Under the pieces are notes generated by a model, which did no database searches, was not told the DNA's origin, and saw nothing but the letters and a program-made list of their open reading frames with translations. 64,000 nucleotides of DNA from Arachis hypogaea (Eukaryota > Streptophyta > Magnoliopsida > Fabales > Fabaceae), in assembly GCF_003086295.3 (NCBI RefSeq), contig NC_092053.1, forward strand, positions 83,637,671 through 83,701,670. Direction: 5' to 3'. The position numbers and the translations under genes are program-made. This document shows, one piece after another, positions 10,666 through 22,187 of this stretch. Numbering within the stretch: the stretch's first letter is position 1; each line of letters begins with the position of its first letter.

Positions 10666-11944
10666 AGTCTAGCGAAGCTCATATTTGAAAGAGTTTGGTG
10701 AAATTAAATGAGCAGAAAGTAAATTCACAATGAAAGTAGAGCAACAAAATGTAAATTATGAGAAATGTAAATGGTGGAAGTAAAGGACTTGAGAACTAAA
10801 TGCTGGAAAGTAAATGACAGAAACTTAAATGGCGGGAAATATAAAGGGCTAAAACTTAAAGAGTAAGAAATACAAAGGACTTGAATATTAAATGACAAGA
10901 AATTATAGGCAAGAATGTATATAGCAATGGAAGTTAAATTTCATGAAATGTAAAGGGGTCTTGGGTGCTGGGAATCAAGAAACCAGTAAATCAAAGCAAT
11001 TAAAGTGAATTCAAAGTAATCTAAGTGAAGAATATCAAAGAGAAAGATTCATTTTGGATTGGAGATATCATAATCCATCATGAATCAAATGGGTCTCAAC
11101 TTCATTCTCAATCATATGAAGTAGATCTACGGTAGGTTGTAATTTATTGGATCCCAATTTCTTAGCAACCCAATCTCTCTAAACACAATCAATCTTGTCA
11201 ATTCCTTGGTTTGATTGTCATGAGAAGAGGTTAAGCATATTCTCTTATGCATAAGCCATACTAATTCTTAAGACCTCAATTCCAACCGAGTGGTGTTGGT
11301 CAAGAGAATTGTGAAGGATAGAGCTTCAATTCTAATGCCTATGTTCCCCTTCCGAGGCTCACATAGTCATTCATTAGATTCAAACCCGCTTCCGGAGTGA
11401 GTGAATCACAATAAACATAAAAGATATCCTATATCTACAACAAACGGATTGAGAAGAAGAAGAATTTTATTCAATCATATGAATTACAATAGAGATCCTC
11501 CCCCTAATGAAATGGGGGTTTAGTTCATCATTGCTCAGCTAAACCAAAAAGGAAAAGAATGTACATGAATGAAAGAAAAATACAAAAGAAAATGATCTCA
11601 GGGTTTCCCAATTAGGGTCCCTACTTCCCAGCCTTTTTTTCTACTTCAAAATCTATCCTATTTATACACTTTCCCAATAAATCTTCAGGTATTTGGATGT
11701 GGTCTTTCGCCTTAGTTAAAGCAAGTTAGGAGTGGGTCTTTGTGACATTGACATGAACGTTAGTGAGCTAACGTTCACAAGCTTACATGGGTAACATTTG
11801 GAATGGAAGTTGGTGCTGGCGTTGGTGACCAATGTTTTTTTCACAAACGGTGGCTAACATTCCCTTTAAAACCCTTTAGGAATGTTGCAACTGGCATTTG
11901 TTCACCAGCGTTCATGTGCCAACGTTCCCCCTTGTGCGTTCATG
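10666..11944 (-). mobile_element. LTR fragment P (minus orientation), target of element B
   Basis: The sequence resumes with AGTCTAGCGAAGC, which corresponds to AGTCAAGCGAATC about 130 bp into the A-type LTRs. It then has the same layout: GTAAAT/CTTAAA repeats (10690-10950), a TATA box at 11658-11669 (GTGTATAAATAGG on minus) and AACGTT palindromes from 11754. No CATCA end is seen; near 11945 it runs straight into the end of the gag-protease frame of C, so the junction is probably a deletion. No gene is seen. Confidence 0.65.
11754..11777. repeat. Palindrome in U3 of fragment P
   Basis: TGAACGTTAG and CTAACGTTCA form a perfect 10-bp stem with a 4-base loop, about 85 bp upstream (sense) of the TATA box at 11658-11669. 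Weaker AACGTT copies follow until about 11930. Confidence 0.75.
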
Positions 11945-11949
11945 GAGCC

Positions 11950-14259
11950 TCACAGATGTTCAGAGCAATATTGGGACCTCCCAACACCAAACTTAGAGTT
12001 TGAATGTAGGGGTTCAACACCAAACTTAGAATTTGGTTGTGGTCTCCCAACACCAAACTTAGAGTTTGACTGTGGGGGCTTTGGTTGACTCTGCAGTGAG
12101 AGAAGCTTTTCATGCTTCCTCTCCATGGTTACAGAAGGAGAACCTTGAGTTTTAAATACAAGGTAGTCCTCATTCAGTTGAAGGACCAACTCTCCTCTGT
12201 CCACATCAATCACAGCTTTTGCTGTGGCTAGGAAGGGTCTTCCAAGGATGATGGATTCATCCTCATCCTTTCCAGTGTCTAGGATTATGAAATCAGCAGG
12301 GATGTAAAGGCCTTCAACCTTTACTAACACGTCCTCTACTAATCCATAGGCCTGTTTCATGGATTTGTCTACCATCTCTAATGAGAACTTGGCAGTCTGT
12401 ACCTCAAAGATTCCCAATTTCTCCATTACAGAGAGTGACATTAAGTTTATTCCTGACCCCAGGTCACACAGAGCCTTCTCAAAGGTCATGGTGCATATGT
12501 TACAGGGAATTAGGAATTTACCAGGATCCTATTTCTTTTGAAGAAAAGTATACTGAACCCAGATATTTAGTTCATTAATGAGCAATGGAGGCTCATCCTC
12601 CCAAGTCTCATTACCAAATAGCTTGGCATTCAGCTTCATGATTGCTCCTAAATACTGGGCAACTTGCCCTTGAACAATGTCTTCATCTTCTTCAGAAGAT
12701 GAATAGTCATCAGAGCTCATGAATGGTAAAAGGAGGTTCAATGGAATTTCTATGGTCTCTAGATGAGCCTCAGATTCCTTTCGTTCCTCAAAGGGAAACT
12801 CCTTATTGGTCACTGAACGTCCCAGGAGGTCTTCCTCACTAGGATTCATGTCCTCCTCTTCCTCTTTGGGTTCGGCCACACCAAGTAATGTTATGGCCTT
12901 GCACTCTCTTTTTGGATTCTTTTCTGTATTTCTTGGGAGAGTACTAGGAGGAGTTTCAGTGACTCTTTTACTCAGCTCTTCTGTATTGGCCACACCAAAT
13001 TTCTTATGGAGGACCTTGTTTCATTCATGAAACTTAGAGTGGCCTTAGATAGATCAGAGACTATATTTGCTAAGCTAGATAAATTCTGCTCAGAATTCTG
13101 TCTGTTGCTGAGTGGATGATGTGAAAGGCTTGCTATTGCTAAACCTGTTTCTTCCACCATGATTAAAGCCTTGTTGAGGCTTTTGTTGATCCTTCCGTGA
13201 GAAATTTGGATGTTTTCTCCATGAGGGATTATAGGTATTTCCATAGGGTTCACCCATGTAAATCACCTCTGCTATTGCAGGGTTCTCAGGATCATAAGTT
13301 TCATCTTCAGAAGATGCCTCTTTAGTACTGTTGGATACAGCTTGCAATCCATTCAGACTCTGAGAAATCATATTGACTTGCTGAGTCAATATTTTATTCT
13401 GAGAAATCATGTTGACTCCCTTTCTTTGAAGCGTCCCATTACTCACAGGATTCCTTTCAGAAGTGTACATGAACTGGTTATTTGCAACCATGTCAATGAG
13501 TTCCTGAGCTTCTGCAGGCATTTTCTTTAGGTGAATAGACCCACCTGCAGAATGGTCCAATGACATCTTTGATAATTCAGACAGACCATCATAGAATATA
13601 TCCAGGATGGTCCATTCTGAAAGCATGTCAGAAGGACACTTTTTGGTCAGTTGCTTGTATCTCTCCCAAGCTTCATAGAGGGATTCACCTTCTTTATGTT
13701 TGAAGGTTTGAACATCCACTCTAAGCTTGCTAAGCTTTTGAGGAGGAAAGAACTTGGCTAAGAAAGCGGTGACCAACTTATCCCAAGAGTTCAGGCTATC
13801 TTTAGGTTGAGAGTCCAACCATATTCTAGCTCTGTCTCTTACAGCAAACGGGAAAAGCATAAGCCTGTAGACCTCGGGATCAACCCCATTGCTCTTAACA
13901 GTCTCATAGATTTGCAAGAATTCAGTTAAGAACTGAAAAGGATCTTCTGGTGGAAGTCCATGAATCTTGCAATTCTGATGCATAAGAGAAACTAATTAAG
14001 GCTTTAGCTCAAAATTGTTTGCTCTAATGGCAGGGATTGAGATGCTTCTTCCATGTAAATTGGAATTTGGTGCAGTAAAGTCACCAAGCATCTTCCTTGG
14101 ATTGTTATTATTTTCGGCCATGTCTCCTTCTTTTTCGAAAATTTCTGTCGGATTTTCTCCAGAGAGTTGTGCTTTAGCTTCCCTTAGCTTCCTCTTCAGA
14201 GTCCTTTCAGGTTCAGGATCGGCTTCAACAAGAATGTTCTTATCCTTGTTCCTGCTCAT
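11950..14259 (-). pseudogene. gag-pro: Element C gag-protease polyprotein, broken
   Basis: It starts MSRNKDKNILVEADPEPERT at 14259, the same N-terminus as gag of H. The Retrotrans_gag core is good (LMLFPFAVRDRARIWLDSQ, FLAKFFPPQKL, LYEAWERYKQLTKKCPSDM), followed by YGNTYNPSWRKHPNFS, an acidic linker, a protease (CDLGSGINLM, IILGRPFLATAKAVID) and a tail with three NSKFGV repeats. Defects are TAA at 13996 (H has Gln there), a frameshift near 13095 that is reversed near 12985, and TAG at 12529. All other blocks are in the starting frame. Nothing of pol follows the protease, so this is also a gag-only family. The protein ends SEHL at 11950. Confidence 0.85.
11984..12063 (-). repeat. Threefold TCTAAGTTTGGTGTTG motif inside the C reading frame
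   Basis: Three copies on the minus strand (12063-12048, 12030-12015, 11996-11984) encode NSKFGVG, NSKFGVE and NSKFGVG. The same DNA motif is the polypurine tract of A, B, E and I, so here the tract-like sequence is repeated and translated. Confidence 0.8.
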
Positions 14260-15417
14260 ATGAAAAAGAAGAATACAGAGAAGAAGAGGAATCCTCTATG
14301 TCACAGTATAGATATTCCTTTATGTGAGTAGATGAAGAAAAAAATTCGAACACAGAAAGAGGGAGAGGGTTTGAATTTTTAAGAAGAGAAGTGTTAGTAG
14401 ATAAATAAATAATTAGGAGGAGGTGAGAGAGAGAAGAATTCGAAAATTAAATAAAATAAAATAAAAATATTTTTGTTTTTAATTTAAAATTTGAAGTTAA
14501 AATTCGAAAGTTTTAAAAAGAAAAAAGAAATTAAATTAAATTAGAATTTAAAACAAATAGTTAATTAAAAAGGAATTTTGAAAAAGTGGGGAAGAGTTTT
14601 TGAAAATTAGAGGGAAAATTAGTTAGGTGATTTTGAATAAGATAAGAATCAAACAAAAAAAATATGATTGATTTGAAAAAGATTTGAAAATCAATTTTAA
14701 AAAGATAAGAGGTTAGAAAAGATTTTAAAAATTGATTTTGAAAAAGATATGATTGAAATTGAAAAAGATATGATTGAAATTTAATTTGAAAAAGATTTAA
14801 AAAGGAAATTAAAAAGATATGATTTTTGAAAATTAAAGTTGATTACTTGACTAACAAGAAACTAAAAGATAGGAGTTTAAAATTTAAAGAATGAACCTTT
14901 CTTAATGGGCAAGTAACAACTTGAGATTTTTGAATCAAAATATTAAAAGTTAACAATGAATTCGAAAATATGAAACAAAAATAAGAAAAATATTTTTGAA
15001 ATTAAATTTTGAAAATTTCAAAATTATGAAAGAAAAATGAAAAAGATTTGATTTTTGAAAAAGATTTGAAAAGAATAGAATTTTTAAATTGAAAATTTGA
15101 TTTGACTCATAAGAAACAATTAAATTTAAAAACTTTTTGACTAAATCAAACCAAATTTTCGAAAATTTATGAGAGAATAAGGGAAAGATATTTTTTTGAT
15201 TTTTGAATTTAAATGAGGGAAGAGAAAAACATAAAAATTATGCAAAACATAAAAATTCAAGATCAAAACACATGATGCATGCAAGAACACTTTGAATGTC
15301 AAGATGAACACCAAGAACACTTTGAAGATCAAGATGAACACCAAGAACATATTTTTGAAAATTTTTAAGAAAAGGAAAACATGCAAGACACCAAACTTAA
15401 AAATTTTTAATGTTTAG
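14260..15417 (-). other. Element C leader, A/T-rich, cut at 15418
   Basis: Untranslated leader upstream of C gag. On the + strand it is full of GAAAAAGAT and TTTTTGAAAA words and ends in a CAAGACACCAAACTTAAAAA segment. It is collinear with the H leader (40610-41650) and then stops at the start of T1, so about 700 bp of leader plus the 5' LTR of C are missing. The minus ORF 15141-15386 is low-complexity and not supported. Confidence 0.75.
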
Positions 15418-18290
15418 TGTAACGACCAACTTTCTGGTACGTCATGATCATACTAGAAACTGAGCGCTACCAACTTGTCTTCCTAATTATTATCTATTAT
15501 TTATTATATGAGCCTGATTCATTGTAAAAAGCGTAGTTATTTTGCGAGATATTTTTTTTTGAAAACGTTTGGATTAATAAACAGAATCACTCACAATAAA
15601 TTTGCAAATAATAAGAAATACCAGAGTTATAAACAACCACACTTACATACATCTCAATAGTTAATATTATTCGGTTATCTAGCCTTTATCAGAGTAAAGA
15701 TCTTTAGTTAGATTACCCCTAGATATAGCTAGATAATAACTATATACATATATATACGTACCATATCCCAGGTCCTTATTTGTTCAAGAAGTCCCTAAGC
15801 TGGCACCCAGGCTAGCCTAGACTCTATACTCACCTAGTCCCTCTAAACTACTAAAGCGAGGGAAAGTACGTTCTACGTCTTCAAAACTTGAGTCGGGTCG
15901 AATGTCATCAGAAGGTGGAACATCATATACTACTCCTCTGCACGATTAGTCATTGCCACATGACGTCTCTCTGGTACCTCATCAAGTAGCCACATAATAG
16001 GAGTCTCGTACATAGGATTTAAGTAAAAGTTTGCATACAAATGGGGTGTAGACGTTGGCTAGTCTCACAATATATACATATAAACAGGTAACAGAGTTCA
16101 CTCTAGACTCAGAAGACTACGTAGAGCGGAATCCTCTTTGCGAAATGGTCATTAGTAGGTTACAGAAGGGTACTCCTGCCTCCATCCGAAGGGGGAAGGG
16201 AGAGAGAAGGGATAAGAACTGGGGAGTTCTTAGTAGGGCCATGCTTATTAGTTAAGTTCATTAATCTGTGTCGCTTAGCAGACATATAGCAGAATATAGA
16301 GATGCAGTAAATAGAAGACAGATGAATAGAAAAAATAGAGTAAACTGAAAACAGATCACAAACAGAAGAATATAAGAAAGTAAAACACAAACACAGAGAA
16401 TAGAATACAAATAAGGAAAGCATACATTCATACAACAATCATAACAGAGGAAATGCACAACCAAGTATGATGCATGTCTGTCCTATGCAGGCCATGAGCT
16501 CACGTGTCGGTTTACACCCTGCAACCCGAGATTACCCACGAACTAGTCCTAGATATGGCTTATTCTCTGTAGGTGAACTTCGGCCTACAGAAACAGCACT
16601 CCTGTAAGTGAACTTCGTCTAACAGGAATAGTCTAATCACAATACAACAACTTTCTGTAGGTGAACTTTGGCCTACAGAAATAACACCTCTGTAAGTGAA
16701 CTTTGGCTTATAGAAATAGTCTAATTACAGCACAACAACTTTCTGTAGGTGAACTTCGGCCTACAGAAATAGCACCTCTGTAAGTGAACTTCGGTTTATA
16801 GAAATAGAGCCCCTGTAAGTGAACTTCGGCTTACAGGTATGACAACTTTCTGTAGGTGAACTTCGGCCTACAGGAGCAACACCCTGAGATACACAATTGA
16901 TATTCACTGCAGGTGAACTTCAGCCTACAGGAATAGCAACTCACTGTAGGTGAACTTGGGCTTACAGGACCTCTAGGGCCAATGGAAAAGCAGCAGATGA
17001 ACATACAACAGAACATCATGCCACAAGGATTAACTCTTTATTCTTATACTCTTCTCCTATATTCTTTTTGTTATATTACTCTTTTCTCATTGTCTCTTTA
17101 CTCTGCTTTGATTACTCTGTTCTCTGTATCTCTCTACTCTGCTCTGATTTTTCTGCTTAACGTATGTATTTAAAGCTTATGTAAATTTTGGTATGAATAG
17201 TTAGCCTGTCCCAAGTATAGGTTCATTAAGTCTATAGTGAAATAGTTTAAGTTTTCATATTATACCTAACCCTAGTTGCAACTCAAGGACTAACTATGTT
17301 GCCCTAGTTCGTTCACTAATTTTGTCTGTTTTTCTGTCATTAGAACTTTATAGACTTTTCCTTGATTTTTACCTCTTCTTTAACTTTTTATCTTTCCTTT
17401 ATCTTTGCCTCACTAATATGTTTTTACCACTCCCTAAGTGTTTTATGAAGGTAATTATGAGATTCTGCGCTTAAAGTTGTCTTTCTAAACTTTTACAGAA
17501 AAATGCCTTTTCCGCATTATTTTATTATTTTTATTAAAATATTGTTTTTAATTAAATATTATTATCTAATATTTTATTATTATTTCTTATTTCATCATTA
17601 ATTTTCGAAAATTAACTTACCTTTTACTTTTAACCTTTAAAATTCACTTTTTACCACCCGTAACTTTTAATATTTATACTTTAACCACCCTAACTTTCAG
17701 AAATTACAAAATAACCCCTCAAACACCAAAATAATTACAACCTTGCCCTTTTTAAGATCTAAAAGGTGTTCTTCATTATTCTTCACCACACTCAAAGTGT
17801 TCTTCGTGTTCTTCATAAATTCTTTAGATTCTTTCTCTGCTTTTACCCGTTTTTCAGTCTTTTCAGCAACCGAATTTTACCATAATTCAAAATAAATTTC
17901 CAGCAACTAAAACCTCATCTTTTCCACATGATTTTACCATAAATTGAACCCCAATTTAGGGCCTAGGGTTTCGTTTTCCAGCAGCCACAAGAACACAAGT
18001 TCATAGCTTCAATTTCATCAAATTTCATCAAATTTTCACCAAAATTTCAACAAGAATTACTCATATAAACAACCAATTTCAAGCACGGCCAAACCATATC
18101 ATAATCACACAACTCAAACACAATCAATCAAGATTAAATTCGTCAAACCCTACCTGGTTTTGCTGCTCCTAATTCGGTTAGACTTTCAGGTGGTCCTTAA
18201 GCACTTTTTCCTCCTAAATCACATCAAGAATAACTTTAAATCCACTAGCCCTCAACTAACCAAAAGGAGGATGTTAAGTCCTTGACCCCA
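15418..18290. mobile_element. LTR fragment T1 (TGTAACGACC family)
   Basis: It starts TGTAACGACC and shares the following words (CGTCATGATC, GCATGTCT, CATGAGCTCA, GTCGGTTT) with the 4.3-kb solo LTR T2 at 42799. It carries a hairpin repeat array at 16567-16968. The GC-rich part and the GTTACA end of T2 are not found; similarity to this family fades near 18290, so the copy is truncated. The short ORFs inside (16055, 16160, 16261, 16831, 16982) are unrelated to known proteins. T2-type LTRs usually belong to long chromovirus-like elements, but nothing coding supports that here. Confidence 0.65.
16567..16968. repeat. Array of ten small hairpins in T1
   Basis: Ten units of the form CTGTAGG-TGAACTTCGG-CCTACAG, or the CTGTAAG/CTTACAG variant, are spaced 34-60 bp apart. 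The loop TGAACTTCGG is nearly constant while the stem bases vary, and most changes on one arm are matched on the other. Confidence 0.88.
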
Positions 18291-18652
18291 CTTGATCTGT
18301 AGACCCCACAGGATCCCCACCACTTCTTCTCTCCTCTTCACACCTTTTCATAACTCCCTTCCCCAAAATAACCTCCACCAATCGCCTCTAATTCCTTTTC
18401 ACACATCATAACCACCTTAAACCCCCAGTGGCCGAACCATTCACACACCTCCATCTCCTCCATCTCTTCTTCTTCTCATCCTTTCTTTCTTTTTTTGCTC
18501 GAGGACAAGCAAACATTTTAAGTTTGGTGTGGAAAAAAGCATTGCTTTTTTTTGCTTTTCCATAACCACTAATGCCTCAAGGGATGCACTTCCCTCCACA
18601 AAACTATTGGGAGGAAATCAACACTTCCCTAGGAGAATTAAATGGTTTTTGA
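18291..18652 (+). pseudogene. Fragment Q: start of an unrelated gag-like ORF on the + strand
   Basis: A pyrimidine-rich stretch (about 18290-18500) is followed by GCTCGAGGACAAGCAAAC, a TTTTAAGTTTGGTGTGG motif and an ATG at 18572. The frame reads MPQGMHFPPQNYWEEINTS, then LGELNGF and a stop at 18650-18652. I take it as the N-terminus of a gypsy-type gag-like protein, from recall only. After about 25 codons the sequence turns into the minus-strand leader of D, so the ORF is cut at a junction. Orientation is opposite to that of its neighbours. Confidence 0.45.
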
Positions 18653-20402
18653 AAAATGTTAGTAATTTTCGAAAATTTTTGAAATCAAAAATAAAAAATA
18701 AAAATAATTAGTTAATTAAAAAGAAATTTTTGAAAAAGAGGGAAGATATTTTCGAAAATGAGAGAGAGAGTTAGTTAGGTGGTTTTGAAAAAGATAAGAA
18801 ACAAACAAAAAGTTAGTTAGTTAGTTGAAACAAATTTTGAAAAGATAAGAAGTTAGGAAGTTAGAAAAGATATTTTGAAAAGATTTTTTGAAAAAGATAA
18901 GATAAGAAGATATTTTTTTTGAAAAGATATGATAGGAATTAGTTTTTGAAAAAGATTTGATTTTTAAAATCACAATTAATGACTTGATTCATAAGAAATC
19001 ACAAGATATGATTCTAGAACTTAAAGTTTGAATCTTTCTTAACAAGCAAGTAACAAACTTCAAATTTTTGAATCAAAACATTAATTGATTATGTTATTTT
19101 CAAAAATTTGGTATAAAAATAAGAAAAAGATTTTTGAAAAATATTTTTGGAATTTTCGAAAATAACTAATAATTTTGAAAAAGATTTGATTTTTGAAAAA
19201 GATTTTGAAAAAGATAAGATTTTCAAATTGAAAATTTGATTTGACTCACTGGTAACAACTTGATTTTTAAAATTTTTTTGAAAAAGTCAATTCAAATTTT
19301 CGAATTTGATAAGAGAAAAAGGGAGAGATATTTTTTGATTTTTGAATTTTTATGATGCAAGAGAAAAACACTAAAAAGATGCAATGCATGAAATTTTTAG
19401 ATCAAAATAATGAATGCATGCATGAATGATATGAGTGTCAAGATGAACACCAAGAACACTTTGAATGTCAAGATGAACATCAAGAACATAATTTTGAAAA
19501 ATTTTTGATGTAAAGAAAACATGCAAGACACCAAACTTAGAATTCTTTAATGCTTACGCACTAAGAATTCAAGAATGCATATGATAAACATGAAAAGACA
19601 TAAAACAAAAAATCATCAAGATCAAACAAGAAGACTTACCAAGAACAACTTGAAGATCATGAAGAACACTATGAATGCGTGATATTTTCGAAAAAATGCA
19701 AGATGCATATGCAAGTGACACCAAACTTATGATATGACTCAAGACTCAAACAAGAAACACAAAATATTTTTGATTTTTATGATTTTCTAATTTTTTTGGA
19801 TTTTTATTTTATATTTTTCGCATATTAAAAGGAAAAATAAGGATTCCAAAAATTTTTAATATGAATTCCAGGAATCTTGCCATGTTAGTCTAAAGCTTCA
19901 GTCCAGGAATTAGACATGGCTCACTAGCCAGCCAAGCTTTCAAAGAAAGCTCCAGTCCAAAACACTAGACATGGCCAATGGCCAGCCAAGCTTCAGCAGG
20001 TGATCATGGATCAGTAGCAGGTGGATGAGCAACAACTAATTTGCTCTTGATAACAAATTGCAAGCCTCAGTCCAAATGAATTTAGACATGGCTTTACAGC
20101 CAGCCAGGCTTCACATGCTTCATGAAACACTAGAATTCATTCTTAAAAATTTTGAATAAATTTTTGAAAACATTTTTATTTTTTTCGAAGACAAAAGAGA
20201 AATTTTTTCTGAAAAATTTTTTGAAAGATTTTTGAAAAGAAAACGAAAAGAAAGTTACCCAATCTGAGCAACAAGATAAACCGTCAGTTGTCCAAACTCA
20301 AACAATCCCCGGCAACGGCGCCAAAAACTTGGTGCTGTTGCTGGATCAAAAGGGAATCTGGCACTGATGTTACTGGACCAAAAGCTTGCCGAAAACTCAA
20401 AC
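18653..20402 (-). other. Element D leader, A/T-rich
   Basis: It is collinear with the leaders of C and H: GAAAAAGAT words, then CATGCAAGACACCAAACTTAG (19521-19541), then three blocks with AGACATGGC and GCCAGCCAAGC (19900-20120). Gag of D is missing; the sequence breaks at Q. About 900 bp overlaps in content with the C leader, so C and D are two separate copies. No gene is seen. Confidence 0.75.
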
Positions 20403-20422
20403 AATCCCCGGCAACGGCGCCA
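20304..20422 (-). promoter_or_regulatory. Duplicated primer binding site of element D
   Basis: Two perfect copies of TGGCGCCGTTGCCGGGGATT (minus) lie at 20304-20323 and 20403-20422, 99 bp apart. Each is followed by the same AAAAACTTGGTGC on +. A third, decayed copy (AATCCTGGTAATGGCTCCAAAG) stands at about 20465-20486, inside the LTR start. The copy at 20403-20422 has the normal spacing to the LTR. Confidence 0.85.
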
Positions 20423-20428
20423 AAAACT

Positions 20429-22187
20429 TGGTGCACGAAATTGTGATCTCCAGGCTCGAACAAATCCTGGTAATGGCTCCAAAGCTTGGTGCTCTGATCT
20501 TAATTCATGATTGTCACAACTTCGATACAACTAACCAGCAAGTGCACTGGGTCGTCCAAGTAATACCTTACGTGAGTAAGGGTCGAATCCCACAGAGATT
20601 GTTGGTATGAAGCAAGCTATGGTCACCTTGTAAATCTCAGTCAGGCAGATATAAAGTGATAATGGTGTTTTCGAATATTATATAATAACATAGGGATAGA
20701 GATACTTATGTAATTCATTGGTAGGAATTTCAGATAAGCGAATGGAAATGCTTTTCGTTCCTCTGAACCACTGCTTTCCTGCTATCTTCATCCAATTAGT
20801 CTTACTCCTTTCCATGGCTGGCTTTATGTGATACATCACCACTGTCAATGGCTACTTTCGGTCATCTCTCGGGAAAATGATCCAATGCCCTGTCACGGCA
20901 CGGCTAATCGTCTGGAGGCATCACCCTTGTCAATGGCTTCATCTTATCCTCTCAGTGAATAATATGCTCACGCACCCTGTCACGGCACGGCTATTCATCT
21001 GTCGGTTCTCGATCATGCTGGAATAGGATTTACTATCCTTTTGCGTCTGTCACTAACGCCCTGCAATCGCGAGTTAGGAGCTCGTCACAGTCATTCAATC
21101 ATTGAATCCTACTCGGAATACCACAGACAAGGTTTAGACCTTCCGGATTCTCTTGAATGCCGCCATCATTCTAGCTTACGCCATGAAGATTCTGGTTAGG
21201 AGATCTAAGAGATATTCATTCTAGCTTAATTCATGTAGAACAGAAGTGTTTGTCAAGCACGCGTTCATAAGGGAGAAGGATGATGAGCGTCACACATAAT
21301 CATCACCTTCATCACGTTCTTGGGTGCGAATGGATATCTTAGAAGCGAAATAAGATGAATTGAATAGAAAACAGTAGTACTTTGCATTAATCTTTGAGGA
21401 ACAGCAGAGCTCCACACCTTAATCTATGGAGTGTAGAAACTCTACCGTTGAAAATACATAAGTGAAGGTCCAGGCATGGCCGAGATGGCCAGCCCCCTAA
21501 AGCGTGATCAATAGTCTCCTAAGATGAACAATGAATTAAAACTGAGACCAAAGATGCCTAATACAATAGTAATAGGTCCTATTTATAATAAACTAGCTAC
21601 TAGGGTTTACATGAGTAAGTAATTGATGCATAAATCCACTTTCTGGGCCCACTTGGTGTGTGTTTGGGCTGAGCCTGAATGTTGCACGTGCAGAGGCCAT
21701 TTGTGGAGTTGAACGCCAGTTTCTGTGCCAGTTTGGGCGTTCAACTCTGGTTTTGGATCCTTTTCTGGCGCTGGACGCCAGATTTGGGCAGAAGGCTGGC
21801 GTTGAACGCCAGTTTACGTCGTCTATTCTTGGCCAAAGTATAAACTATTATATATTGCTGGAAAGCCCTGGATGTCTACTTTCCAACGCAATTAGAAGCG
21901 TGCCATTTCGAGTTCTGTAGCTCCGGAAAATCCACTTTGAGTGCAGGGAGGTCAGAATCCAACAGCATCAGCAGTCCTTTTTCAATCTCTGAATCTGATT
22001 TTTGCTCAAGTCCCTCAATTTCAGCCAGAAAATACTTGAAATCACAGAAAAACACACAAACTCATAGTAAAGTCCAGAAATGTGAATTTAACATAAAAAC
22101 TAATGAAAACATCCCTAAAAGTAACTAGATCCTACTAAAAACATACTAAAAACAATGTCAAAAAGCGTATAAATTATCCGCTCATCA
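20429..22187 (-). repeat. Element D 5' LTR
   Basis: It begins TGGTGCACGAAATTG on the + strand after CCAAAAACT and ends CTCATCA at 22187 (1759 bp). It is the same family as the H LTR (42380-48259). Sense layout: palindrome block GAGTTGAACGCC/GGCGTTCAACTC (21706-21747) and related GAACGCCAG words up to about 21825, TATA (TTATAAATAGG, 21598-21588), then the conserved box near 20545-20595. It is inserted in the left LTR of E. No gene is seen. Confidence 0.82.

Noticed and set aside
15141..15386. Minus ORF rich in Phe, Leu and Val in the C leader
   Set aside because: Low-complexity A/T-rich leader; the same region in H and D is not open.
20255..20610. ORFs over the duplicated primer sites
   Set aside because: They translate the primer-site repeat on both strands; the RNA signal explains the sequence.
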